Shown here: one piece after another, positions 9,760 to 21,817 of the stretch | Layout: each line of letters opens with the position of its first letter | How positions within the stretch are numbered: position 1 is the first letter of the stretch | NCBI RefSeq assembly: GCF_963169125.1 | Contig: NC_084801.1 | Coordinates: 113,363,061-113,427,060 of the forward strand | DNA: 64,000 nt | Direction: 5' to 3' | From: Humulus lupulus | Taxonomy: Eukaryota; Streptophyta; Magnoliopsida; Rosales; Cannabaceae | Translations under genes and position numbers: made by a program | The notes under the pieces: model-generated | Databases searched by the model: none | Seen by the model: only the letters and a program-made list of their open reading frames with translations | Told to the model about the DNA's origin: nothing

Positions 9760-12390
9760 CTAAGAAGCAGCAGGAGGATCCTGGGGAGCATTCTGGTCGA
9801 CTACGTCTCCTGTAGCTTCTCCTCCCTCCACTCCGGTGGCCAGCGGAATGTTTGGGGAGGTAGGAACCCTGGCCCTTTCTTCAGCAGCCAACCGAGCAAT
9901 ATAGCGAGCCAGCTCAGCCTTCTTGGAATCCTTTGGAAGGTAGTTGAAATTGGCACTTTGATTGTGTTTCCAGAAGTCATAGAAACACCGAAGTGTCGCG
10001 TTCTTGTACCTTTCCAGGTCCTTGGCATTTGTAAGCTTGAGCTGCTCCACCTAGCTCTTAAGGACAATAATGCTCCTGTCCTTAGCAAGATTATCCTCCT
10101 GAAGTCTTTTGACTTCACGCCAGTGGGTTCGGCTAGCATCTTGGTAGTCATCCCTCTGCTTTCTAGCATTTTCCAGAGAGGCCTGCTTTTCTGCCAGCTC
10201 CGCGGCCAAGGAATCCTTCTGCTGGGTCACCACCTCCAGCTCGCCAGCGTGCCTAGCCTCCGCGACTTGAAGATCCTCAGTAAGCTTCGCTCGGGTCTGC
10301 TCGATGCTGGCACCCGCACGGGCACGAGCAGTAGTCATGGTCAGCATGGCTTGCAATCAAAGAATAAGAGTTAGGCCAACTTCAAAGAAGGAAAAGTCAA
10401 GACCATGATCACAAAAGAGGAAAAAGAGTACTTACACTGGCCACTTCATTAAGGGCCCTATTGAGGATCTGGTCGACCCCCATTGTTTCAGCTTCAGCCA
10501 TGGCCTCTCTGTAGCAGTCATGCTTAAGGATATGGGCGAGGTGATCCTTAGCTGACCGTAGGGAGCGACTCGATAATTTGACCCCAGGGAGATCGACTTG
10601 CTGGGCTTGTTCATTTGGAGCCGTAGGTGAAGGATTTGTGGCAGTAGGAGGAGGGATTTCCTTCTCAGCAGGAGTAAAAGGTTGGCAGATGGTTGGCCAG
10701 AGGGCCCATCCTTTGAAGGACCAGTTGCTCAATTCTTCTTGGCCGGAGGTACTTGGCTGGGCTCACCGTCGTGTTTCCTGGCCGATTTCCTCCTTCGGGC
10801 CAAAGGAACCCCTTCCTCCTCCTGAGTGTTGTATAAGTCAAAAATGTTTGCAGAGGCCATATCTACAAAAGAAACAAATATGTATACAGTAAGCCAAAAA
10901 TAGATGACAAGTTATGGCACATCAGAAAAGAGATAAAGAAAATTACAAAGTCCAATACCTGAGCTATTACTACTTGTTGCTACACTATTGACTCTACTAG
11001 TCAAACACTCACTCTCTGGCATGAAGAAGTCTGGCCCTAGATTTGGAGTATATGTAAAATTGTCATCCCCGTTAAATAAATGATAGGGAATTGGCAAGTT
11101 ATCTAAAAGTGAAATAACAATACCGTTTTCGTCGGAAGACTCATCTAAGTCTACGACAGTCTCAACTGCCTTTTTTTTTTCCTTCCCTTGAGGGGCAGAA
11201 GACCTTTCTGCTGGGGGAGTGCCAGTGGGCTCCCTGATTGTAACCCCAGTCGGTCTCCGTCGAGGAGGACACGCTGGTGGTTGCTACTCAGGATTTCCCT
11301 CGGCAGTGGCACTTACCGCCGCGGGTTCCCTCATATCCTGGTGAGGGGCCAGGAGGCCAGACAGCCTCAAGTTAACCTCGGTGACCAGAGACTTGATGCT
11401 CTTCTCAGCATCTGTCATGCTGGCCAACATGGCAGACCTCAACGCCATGTCTGGTGTTGGGTTTGGTCGTAACCATGGGCCTAAAAAGCAAAAAATATTT
11501 CAGAAAAGTAGAAGGAGAATTGCTGAGTAAAAACAGCGAGCAGTGGAAAAAGGCATTTACCTCCTCGAGCGATGGCCAGGTGATTCGCAACCATGTCAGG
11601 CGTGAGGAAATACTCCTAACTGTATTTCCCCACGTTGGAGATATGGGTGGTTTCACTCAGGAAGGTTTGGGTGGTCTCTTGGTGACAAAAATGAAAGAAC
11701 CCCGTGCTAGACTGTTGGGGGTTGGATTTAAAGTCAAAGAGATAATTGACCTCATGGGGGGTAGGCTCTGGCCAATTTTTATGTTTATAAAGGATATAGA
11801 GTGAAGCAAGCATCCTATATCCATTGGGTGTGATTTGGAAAGGGGCGACACCAAAGTAGTTCGCCACCCCTTGAAAGAATGGATGAAGAGGAAGGATAGC
11901 CCCCACCTCTATATGATACCTCGACCAGGCTCTGTAAATGCCTCTAGGCAAATTAGCCCTCTAATCCGCAGTGGGGATCTTGAGAGTCACCCCATTGAGG
12001 GGATACTTCCTGAGGTAATTGGCAAGCATCCTAGAGGTTACTTGGCTAAGTGGAGAAAGATACCACTCGACATCAGGAAGAGTTGAATGCCGAGGGCGAG
12101 CCCTAACCTGGATAAGGGGGTCTGGGACAATGTTTTCTCGACCACTGGTCGAGGGAACCCCAGCCTGTGAATCAGACTGAGTTGAAGGGTTTAAAGTGTG
12201 TTTAGGCATTTTCTTTTGGGCAGTGGATTTGACACGACCCATTCTGACTGAAGATGGTTAAGGTCTGGAAGGAGAGAGAGTCTAGAGAACAGAATCTCGT
12301 GATGCGCTGGGGAGGCTGTTCTTCACCTTCAAGCAGTTGTGCAAGAAGATTGTCTTCGATCGGCTTCTCACCTCCCCACAAATCTGGCAT
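9760..12390 (-). pseudogene. E1 antisense multi-exon gene (PF04195-like, 'putative gypsy type transposon')
   Basis: This gene runs against gag-pol. It starts at ATG 12390 (MPDLWGGEKPIEDN), directly after a splice acceptor, and the same start occurs in E2 and E3. Exon 2 (12390 down to about 11560) holds a conserved domain with RAWSRYHIE, LPLHPFFQGVANYF and ITPNGYRM. Later exons carry IPYHLFNGDDNF (about 11080), MASANIFDLYN (10858) and a coiled coil ending in CFYDFWKHN. The last intron is about 10351-10435, with GT donor at 10435-10434. Its acceptor reads GCAA where E2 has GCAG, so splicing there is doubtful. Frameshifts near 12240 and elsewhere break it. The domain belongs to a family annotated only as gypsy-associated; its function is unknown. 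Confidence 0.75.
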
Positions 12391-13250
12391 TAAAATCTGC
12401 GGACAGAAAAATTGGGAGGTGATGATGGAGAGTCTAGAAAGTTGGTTAGAATAACGCTGGTCGTGTATAAAAGTCAAGCTTTTATACACCAACATTCTAG
12501 CAAAAAACTAATTTTTTCATGCGAACAGTTTGAAAGACAAATAAAAAAGTGAAAGTAAAAAGTTTTTCTGAAAAAGCTTTTTCAACTCCAGTAAGGGCGG
12601 GAAAAACTCAGTTTTTCAACTAGCATAAAAATCGAATTTTTACTTCGATTTTACGTCCTAAATTTATGATCTCGACTATCAAACTGATTCATAACTCCTA
12701 AATGACAAAGATACACCATCTTGTCTAGCATCACTCGATAAATCCCCTATTTTCATGCATCTCAACCCAAGAACGTAGACAATATTAGAACCTAAAGCTA
12801 ACTTACATCGGCATGCACAACAAAAGTAAAGAGCAGAAAAGTTCTGAAACTTACCGAAGTGAAGAGTATGAAGCTTTGAAGAAATTCTGAGCGTAGACAA
12901 ACGAACGGCTGGTTCTTGGAATGTCGAAAGATGATCTTCAGAGAAAGTAGAGAATCTGACTTAGGCTTTCTTGATAGAGAAATAGCTTGCGTAAAAAGAA
13001 AAAGGAAGCTCTAGGGAGGCTATATATATTTCGTCTGCAGCATGAAAAAATAGGTAATCATAAGTTTCCTCTTTTCAAAGCATGGGGAAGAGTGATAGCC
13101 GTCAATGGATTGCTTGGGAACCGAAAAGCCATGATTAGACAGAGGTAGGTCACTTTTTCCAAGAAGGCACGAACTACTCTGATAGATTTGGTGGGGTAAT
13201 CGAAGAGTCGTTTTCCTTAAAGTTCATTTATTGCTGGTCGTAATAAATAA
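12391..13250 (-). promoter_or_regulatory. E1 antisense promoter, 5' UTR and first intron
   Basis: Read on the minus strand, a TATA-like AATATATATA lies at 13030-13021. A presumed untranslated first exon follows, then a consensus donor GTAAGTTT at about 12852. The intron ends at CCGCAG immediately before the coding start at 12390. E2 and E3 have a TATAAATA, a donor and an acceptor at equivalent places, which supports a real promoter next to the 3' LTR. Confidence 0.65.
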
Positions 13251-13264
13251 ACTTGGGGGGCAAA
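13251..13264 (+). promoter_or_regulatory. Terminal polypurine tract of E1
   Basis: ACTTGGGGGGCAAA directly precedes the 3' LTR start. Such tracts prime plus-strand DNA synthesis in LTR retrotransposons. The same motif borders the 3' LTR of E2 and E3. Confidence 0.85.
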
Positions 13265-16122
13265 TGTTATCCAAAAAGCAGTCATGGGTGACGTGGCAGA
13301 CGTTTTTAACACGTGGCTGACACCTGGCAGAAGTTCTGTTCGACCATCGACCTGTGAGATTCCCCTAACTCAACATTTGAAGTTTATATACGACCAGCCT
13401 GGTCATATACTCCATATATTTTGAGATAATTTTGTACAATTGTAATTGTAATGCCCTACTTCCTTAGAGCCGTTACTAAGTGAGTTTAAAAACGTGCTTT
13501 CATCTCGCTAATCGAGGTTTTAGATCAAATATTGTAATTAAGCTATAAACAGAGGAAAAACCTTAGAAATATTAATTTCCATAGAAAATCATAAAAGGTT
13601 TACACTTGGGATCCCAAAATATAGTTTAGAAATGTTTACAACATATTAATTAAACCAAGTCGACTAGACGACAAAATCAGAGTTTATTTACAAACATCTC
13701 CCAAAATCCTCTGGCCGTGGCAGCCAGGCTGGCCAAACATGTACACGCCGCCTCACGCCTGCTGTACTCATGGTTGGTTGATCACCTCTATACCCTTTAC
13801 CTGCACCACAGAGCATCTGTGAGCCGAAGCCCAGCAAGAGAACCCACAAGCAGATAACATATGCAACACATATATCGAACATATAAACATGCCACCAATG
13901 GCTAAACACGTATGGCCTAGCCGTCCCAGGCATTTACCAAGCCCTAGGTTCGCGGACCATGCCGTGAGGATATCCTAGGTATCCTTCTGGGGACTCGCCC
14001 TGGCAACTCACACTCCACGTGCTCAGCGCTGCTCTCGGCCCCTTGCCGTTCTTGGCCTTGCACTCAACGTGCCCAACGCTGTTCCCGGCCCTTCGCCATT
14101 CTCGGTCTACACCGTTCCCGGCTCAAGCCGACCATTCACATAATAATTCACAAAGCATAACAAGCAAGCACAGAATTCTAGCATAATCAGATAAAGGGCT
14201 ATGCCCCGCAGTTCTAACATATTGGGCTCGACCTTGCATACTAATCCATTCAATCACACTGGGCTCAGCCCTGCATATCAGTTCGTTCAAACACATTGGG
14301 CTCGGCCCTGCACACAAGCTCTATGGGAACAAGGGTTCTCTTACCTGAGTTCCGAGCTTTCAGAGCACCGATGTCCCGAGCACAGTCCTCAAACTGGAGC
14401 CTCGTCGAAATCCCTAGTCACAACACATCACCAGTATTCAGTCATCAAATTCTAATCCAATGAATAACTTCAAGCCACAATCCTAACCTCCGGAACCTTG
14501 AATTCTATCAATCCGGGTGATAAAATCCATCCCGAGCTTTAACCATTGAATTCCCAGGCCTAAACACCCTTAAAAATGCATACTAGCACTAAGGGCCGCG
14601 GCCCCACCCTCAAGAGCCGCGGCTAGCCTCAAAACAGAGGCTAGCACCACACTGACCCCCACACGGGCTGCGGCGCGCCCACCAGGTGCCGCGGCGCGCA
14701 TGAACCTTCTCGGCCTCCCATGGCCGCGCGCGCACACGGGCCGCAGCGCACCCCTCATAGGGCCGCGGCATTTCCCACCGAACCCAGATTTTCCACCATT
14801 TTTCCTCACCTTTCCTCAAGCTAACTCACCCAAAACTCACCTATCAAACCCAGATATTTAACACATACATACCAGCTCAATATCAACACCAAAACCCCAT
14901 CAAAATCTACTCCAAAACCCAACTAAGATACTCAAGAACATATCAAACTTAACTAGCATGCATACTCTAGCAAACCAGTAGCAATTTTCAACATAATCCC
15001 AATAATTAAAGCTTACCTTGTTGAATTCAATCCCTGTAGTTGATCCTCAAGCCTAAGCTTCATGCTCCTATAGTATCACAGCTGAATTCCCCTAGACCTT
15101 CAAGTTGATTCCCATTGTTTTCCTTGTGTTTATCTTAGAGAGTAAATGGGAAGGGAGGAAATAAAGCTATCTTTGGCTGAGAAGAGAAGTATAAGTCGGT
15201 TCCTAGAGTTTCTAAATAATTCCTCTTTTTGTCTTATTTGACTTAAGTCTAAAGGGTTACCTCAAGGCTCAGGGTACCAAAACGTCCCCGAGGGAAAAAT
15301 GGTAAATTTCCCCAATATTCCCGCCTAGACATTCTATCCTCAAATATATCTCCAAATATTTATTTTCATGTCCCGATAATCCCATAACACCTAGTACCCA
15401 AATTACCCCTCGACTCGCCCCGAGTCAGAATCTCAACCCCGTTGTGACCCTCTAGCTAACCGCTCCCCAGGACTGTCTCGGATCGTGCTGCACAGACATT
15501 TCACATATATACAACATATATCACATTCACGCCCCTAATATCCAGACAGGGCCCACATGCACATTTAACTCACTAAACATGCATCACTATCATATATTCA
15601 CATTAATTCACCCATTAACACATTAAAGCATAATAAATCATTTATTGCCCTCCAGTCACACTAATCAAGGCCCTAAGCCTGATTAGCAAATTCGGGTCGT
15701 TACAATAATCATATCCGAGATTATCTCCCATGATCCATGATGATCCGATTATTTAGAAAAGAATATCTGTAACTGATTCGTGTAATCCTCCTTGAGCCTA
15801 TAAATAGAGAGAAATAGCTCAAGGAAAGGACTTTTGGCTGATTTAAGTTTATACTTACAAGAGAATTAGAGATATTATCTTATGATTGTATTATTCATCT
15901 CTCTCAGGTCTGTGAAACTCAGAGAACCCTAGTTCTTTGATCACTCCTTTGAGAAATAATATCAATAATAGCTTAAGTGGACGTAGGTCATTACCATTTC
16001 GTGGGGCCGAACCACTATAATTTGTTGTGTCGTTTACTGTTTTTTCCATTAGATCTATTTCAACACCTTTATTCACATCAAGCATTTGACTCCGTGTCAG
16101 TAGACCAAATTGAGGGTCAACA
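13265..16122 (+). repeat. 3' LTR of E1, split by a solo LTR
   Basis: The pieces 13265-13446 and 15705-16122 together match the 5' LTR. Subtracting the 2,258-base insertion and its 5-base duplication leaves 595 bases, identical in length to the 5' LTR. It ends GTCAACA and is followed by the target duplication AAAGC. Confidence 0.92.
13447..15704 (-). mobile_element. Solo LTR, Del/Tekay-like gypsy, inserted in the E1 3' LTR
   Basis: The element begins TGTAATGCCC and ends GTCGTTACA, 2,258 bases, flanked by GTAAT and ATAAT (one mismatch). It is the reverse-oriented relative of 33731-35947: both ends, GGGATCCCAA near 13610 and the GC-rich middle match in order. It has no internal domain, primer site or second LTR, so it is a solo LTR left by recombination. 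Open frames inside it (such as around 14570-14819) are GC-rich accidents. The lineage is inferred from LTR length and the TGTAAC start only. Confidence 0.82.
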
Positions 16123-16199
16123 AAAGCATAACATAATAAAGTTTTATAATCTTAAACATTTTTTACTTCAAAAATAAAAAAACAGAAACATTACAAGAT

Positions 16200-18689
16200 A
16201 CACAAAAGTAAACCATGCATGAAACTTGCTCCATCATTCAATTCATCATTCTTTGTGCACTTGTCTTTGTTGTGAGTCCATTTGCTTAGCTACAATAAAA
16301 TTTAAATAATTAATTCTTCAACTTAAAGTTAATAGTAAATTAAAAGAGTACATAAAAAAAGTTAATTACCTAATTATGACTTTATCAACTGGCCATGCAA
16401 TTATACTACCTATAGCATCTTCTATAGTAGACATAACTGTTGAAGGCCTCCACAGAAATACATCATTCTTTCTCACAAGATCTATCCCCACTTTCATAGC
16501 GCTAGGCCCAAGAGGAACATGGTGAACCTCATCCTTTGGGTCACTTGAAATAAAATAGCCTTCTGCAATAATTTCTCCAGATCCAATCCAATCTAATATT
16601 TTGCATTTGGAGCCAAATGTGTGGTTCTTGACACTCTAACAATATATCAATAAAACAAATTTAGTAGCAGTAACTGATTTTATATTGAATATTATATGTT
16701 TAAAATTTTATCATTTTCACATAATTAATATCATAATTACTTGAGTGGAATGAATATGAGAATTTGATTGAACATTGGCATTCGATTGCTCCTCATTGGG
16801 AGCAGATGTATTCCATTTACAAGTAAGATAGCAAGACATGAATTCAACATCAAAATTAAAAAAAAAATACAAAAGTCAAGACTAACCTAAAAACTAAACA
16901 CGAATCTTAGGTATTATTGCAATTTAGCCACATGAAAATTAAATAAATAGTTTAAGCAAATAATTATCAATGACACTTCAATATAGTTTCAGCATCAAAA
17001 TACTTACTTGATTTTTCATTAAAGAAACAATGAGTTGCTCCATGTGTTGCATTTTATCTTTCAACTCTTTGCATTGACCTTCTATCATCATCATATGGTC
17101 ATCTCTTTCTGACACAATTTGTAACTTTGAACGAGTAATTCCTCTTCCAAAAGCTCTCATGTATGTATTTTTTTCAGGACCAAGGACTTTTGTGAGGATG
17201 TCTTCATTAACACTTGTAGTTGAAGACATAGCAGGATCTTTCTTATATTCTTCAACCAAATCCTTCAAAAATAAATAATATCAAGAAATGTATTCAAACA
17301 AATGAGTAAGTTAAAACTAAAGTGACATGATTTTTAAAGGGCAAGATGTATACAAAAGCTTCAGCCACTTCTGAATTTATTGGTTCACCATTTTTCTTCT
17401 TATGTGCTTTGGTCCAAACATCAACTCTAGAAGGCGTTGTTTTGGTTTCACTATTGTTCATCTATCAAAATAAGTTAAAAAAATATCTAAACCAAATTCT
17501 ATGATAAAACAATTGTAAATATATTTGACTTTACCAATTCATCAATCAATCCTTCATAACCTTTACGACTTTACGACTACAAGTGTGGGGTAGTTGCTTT
17601 GATCGTATTTTTTTTATGTATTTCTCACTTGTAGCCTAAGAATATAAAGTTAATAAAGACATTAAACTATAAATTTCAATCATAAATATATTATTTATTT
17701 GGTTATAAGATGTTAAGAATAAAATACCTTAAACTCAACATTGTTTTTTTCCTTAACAAAACTTTTCCACTCATTCATTGATTTAATATTATCAGGTTTT
17801 AGTTTCAATCTTGCTTCTTCATTTGCTGCCTTTGTTATTTTAGTAACTAGCATTGATTTTGAAGCTCTCCAAAGATCTGCCGTACTTTTGAATACATAGC
17901 TCTTTTTCCAATCTTTGTCAACCTTGTATCTTGCCTAGTAAAAATAATGATAGGTTAATATTAATGTAAATGAATTTCAACAAATTTCATGTTCATAAAT
18001 TGAAATAATATATTTATAATGATTAAAATATATGCTTGAATAAATTTCCATAAGACCTCTTTCATTCCTAGAGGAATCTTCCTCCAATATTTTATCGTTG
18101 CTGGTACAATTTCTCTAACAAGTGCACCCAAAAATGAAGACAAAGATATTGATGTTGCACCTATTGGTTGTCCCTTTGAGTTAAACTTAACTTCCAAACG
18201 ACCATCACAATCTATTGCAATAGACTTCATTTTACTAGGGCCTCTAGTTCTCTTTTGGGTAATAGGTGCAACAACTTCTTCAGGTAGTTCTGGTTCATGT
18301 GGCAAGTTTTCAACAATTGTTTCATTTGGGTTTTCAGGGATTTGTAGGCGCTGTGATTTTCTTGTGGCTGTTGGTGAGATGGCAAGGTCATTTGTATGAG
18401 TTTCAAGTATTGGTTTAGTTTTTATCATTTTCTTTGAAGGACTAATTTGTACTTCAACCACTCTTGTCACAGGGGAGATGGGTACTTCTTCATCAGAAGA
18501 GTCATCTTTTACAATTATTCTACGTAGTGACTTTTCCTTTGGAGACACATTCTTAGTATATCTCTCTTCAACAACCTTATCAATTTCAAAACTTAGTCTA
18601 AAGCTCTTCCTCTTTTCATTGAGGAGTTTAACTAATTTTCTTGTAGGTATGTGCTTTGGTCTCTTTCCTTTTGTAGATGGAGGTGTCAT
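16200..18689 (-). pseudogene. CACTA TNPA-like protein gene (plant transposase, PF03004-like), multi-exon, broken
   Basis: TNPA-type proteins bind the subterminal motifs of CACTA elements. The first exon starts at ATG 18689 with a basic, Ser/Thr-rich region and then the conserved domain start (TRGPSKMKSIAI ... GQPIGATS ... LSSFLGALVREIVP), ending near 18035 (LWKFIQ). Later exons are readable in order: 17936-17730 (ARYKVDKDWKKSYVF ... LWRASKSMLV), 17638-17536 (ATSEKYIKKIRSKQLPHT), 17462-17357, 17268-17005 (coiled coil) and about 16636-16380 (GSGEIIAEGYFISS). An 8-base tandem duplication at 17562-17577 shifts the third of these out of frame. Exon limits are approximate; the 3' end is uncertain. 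Confidence 0.78.
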
Positions 18690-21419
18690 ATCTTGTACTT
18701 GGAAAATTCTTTCACTAGTTTTTGATCAACCGTTTCTATAATTAGTATGAATTTTGATGAGTCACAAAAGATCATCATATATAACAGCAACATATTATCA
18801 ATTATCACAAAAAACCAGCCAGCCAATAAGATAATGTGAATTCATGTTATTAAAAAATATAGATAGAAAATTCACATAGCAATAATATAAACTGAAATTT
18901 CCATTGATTACAACTTTAAATGTCAAGTGCAACATCTTCTACAATTTACAAAAAACACAACAATAATCAAACTAATATACCCTCACAATCATCTCTAACA
19001 TATTGATCATCTTCCACTGCATTATGTGACCTAGATTCAGTAACTTCAGACGTTATAGGCATGCATTCCTTCTCATCATAATTTTCCATGTCATAAAAAC
19101 CTCTAGGGGGTGCCCTAATCACCACATACCAATTGGAAGAATCATGTTCTCTTGAGTAGAAGACCTGTTTAGCTTGTGAGGCTAAAATAAAAGGGTCTTA
19201 ACCAATAGACCATTGACTTTGGTGTAGATTAACTAAAGTAAGACTATCCTCCACCCTAACACCATTAGGGACATTTGCCCAATCACATTTGAAAATTAGA
19301 ATCTGAACTATGTAGTAATGTAACAAGATTATCTCCCTTATAACCCCATCGTATGAAACTAAATTAGGAACTTGAGATACATCTTTGGCACTAGATCTAC
19401 ACATAGTTGTTGCTTCAATTGAAACACCACTATTCTGTGTGGACTTTTCAATGTCATGTATATGAAATCTTTGACCATTGATAATATATTCAGTGTAAGA
19501 ACCAACATGTTTTCTGGGTCCATATGCTAGCCATTTCAACAAGTCAGTTTCATCACAACTTGAAGAATGCATAGAAACCTATAAAAATTATAGTATGGCA
19601 TTGTTAATTTTCTAAATGATAATTAAAACAACTGATATGAACCAGTTAGTTTGCAATTAATTTACCTTTTCCTTCATCCATGTTGAAAAAGTTTGTATGT
19701 GTTTCTTCCAAAGTAATCCACTATTTCTCTCATATATTTTTTTTGTTTTTTTCAACTCATCTAGGTGAATCCTAATTTATAGGACCAATGAGTTAGTATT
19801 ACTACATTTTTAATATAAAAAATAATAATTTCTAATATCACACACTTACTCTAGAACAGGCTCCACAATAGATGTATTTAACAGAATGTATCGATGTGCA
19901 ATTTCTAACAACTCATCTGTCAATATAATTTCTTTCCTTTTAGAAATTGGACGGCCTTCAGGTATCACATCATTTGACCACTCTTAATTTCGACCTTCTT
20001 TTGCGTTTAGTTCAATTGGATGGTCAGTCAATTCATTACAAAAGCTCACACATTCATCTGCAAGATAACACTTCACAATACAACCTTCAGGCCTTGCTCG
20101 ATTTCTTCATCATGAGCATATAATCCGCCAAGAATTATCCTTACACCCAGCAAGGTTCCCGTATGCTGGAAAATCTTGGATTGTCCACATCAAAATAGCC
20201 CGCAACTTGAAATTTGTATTGTCCAATGTATCATGAGCATCAACTCCCTCATTCCATAATAATTTCAAGTCATCTACGAGAGGTTCTAAGTATATATCAA
20301 TATCATTCCCAGGTTGTTTAGGTCCTGGAATTAACATTGATAATAAAATATTCTCCTGTTTCATGCATAACCATGGGGGTAAGTTGTACATGACCAACAA
20401 TACAGGCCAAACACTATACTTAGAACTCAAATTACTAAATGGGTTAAATCCATCTGCGGAAAGGCCAAGTCTATTATTTCTCTCTTCATTTGAAAATGAT
20501 GGCCATTTATCATTGACTAGCTCCCATGCTGCTGAATCCACTGGGTGATGCATTTTTCCATCGCAACTTTTATTGTTGTGATGCCATCTTAATTCTTTTG
20601 AAATTATTTTAGACATGAACATCCGTTTCAACCTAGGGATTATAGGGAAGTACCTTAAAAATTTTGATGGGACACCATGTCGAACCTTTTTAGTCAGTTT
20701 ATCTGACATCCAACGTGAAGTTCCACATGTTGGCCATTCTTGCAAGTTTTCTTTATCTTTTCTAAACAAACAACAATCATTAACACATGCATGAGTCTTT
20801 TTTTGATCGTGTTTTTGGCCAACGACGTGAGAACGTCAAAAATGACAAACCTTCAAGAGAAATAAAACGACACAGACGGTTTTTGAACAGAAAGTAAATA
20901 ACACAGCAATTTTTATAGTGGTTCAGCCCCAATATGTTGGTAATAGCCTAATCCACTTAGAGTTGTGATTTATAGATCTGTACTCAAGATCAGATGAACT
21001 GAGCCAATTGAATTTCTTCAGTACAGATTACAAGAATACAAGAATTTTTCTAGATACAAGCACTTTCTCTCTCTAGAAAACTCAGACCCAAAATTTCCCA
21101 AAAGTCCCTCAAAAGAAGAGGGAAGAAGCCCTTCTGATCTCATAAGCCATGTATTTATAGGCTCAGGATCATACATCTGATATCCCCTAGAATCAGGATA
21201 TTTTATTATATTTATTACATTTAAATTACAAAAAACATTCAAAATGTAACAAAACCCCCAAATTGTGGGAAAAATGAGATATTCCCGCGTGTGCCAAGAC
21301 CAGTTCTTGTTGAGCCGTTTCTGGGAATCTTAACTTAGTCCTCCTCTATCTGGTCGACCCATATCTCCTACTGACCATGCATGCAAGTGCTGGTCGGACA
21401 CATACATGCTGGACATATG

Positions 21420-21546
21420 CAAGTGCTGGTAGGACATGCACTTGCTGGTAGGACATGCATTTGCTGGTAGGACATGTGCATGGTGGTAGGACATGCACTT
21501 GCTGGTAGGACATGTGCATGGTGGTAGGACATGCACTTGCTGGACA
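21420..21546. repeat. Minisatellite, 19-20 base unit
   Basis: About six tandem copies of a unit like CTGGTAGGACATGCACTTG, alternating with a variant containing GTGCATGG. It lies within the solo LTR. Open frames across it are products of the repeat, not genes. Confidence 0.85.
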
Positions 21547-21569
21547 TAGGCATAAGGACCAGACCTTTG

Positions 21570-21817
21570 TCTCTCCTCAGACCAAAGTCCGACCACATCT
21601 TGGACTACTCCTCGGACCAAAGTCCAACCACCACCCTTGGGCTCTCCTCGGACCAAAATCCGACCATGCCTTTGGAGTGCTCCTCGGACCAAGGTCCGAC
21701 CACCACATTGGGCTCTCCTCAGACCAAGGTCCGACCACCACCCTTGGGCTCTCCTCGGACCAAAATCCGACCATGCCTTTGGAGTGCTCCTCGGACCAAA
21801 GTCCGACCGGACACACC
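21570..21817. repeat. Minisatellite, 36 base unit, seven copies
   Basis: Seven head-to-tail units starting CTCCTCGGACCAAA. Two alternating types (one with CCACCACCCTTGGG, one with CCATGCCTTTGGAG) give a 72-base higher-order pattern. It lies in the solo LTR, next to the 19-base array. There are no unique spacers between units, so it is not a CRISPR array. Confidence 0.88.

Larger units (their letters stand above)
2154..16122 (+). mobile_element. E1: Ty3/gypsy LTR retrotransposon, Tat-type, plus strand
   Basis: It has two LTRs (2154-2748; 13265-16122 interrupted by a solo LTR), a primer site, gag-protease-RT-RNase H-integrase in that order, a terminal polypurine tract and the 5-bp target duplication AAAGC on both sides (2149-2153 and 16123-16127). 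Once the inserted solo LTR and its duplication are removed, the 3' LTR is 595 bases, the same length as the 5' LTR. The RT sequence around YVDDML and the opposite-strand gene downstream of integrase point to the Tat lineage. It lies in the 3' part of the CACTA element. Gag-pol contains about ten in-frame stops and one frameshift, so it is not autonomous. Confidence 0.93.

Noticed and set aside
14570..14819. Ala/Arg/Gly-rich open frames on the minus strand
   Set aside because: They fall in the GC-rich array of a solo LTR, lack any domain and do not occur in the related copy at 33731-35947.
21570..21817. Regular 36-base repeats that could recall a CRISPR array
   Set aside because: The units are strictly head to tail with no unique spacers, within an LTR in plant-type DNA. 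They are a minisatellite.
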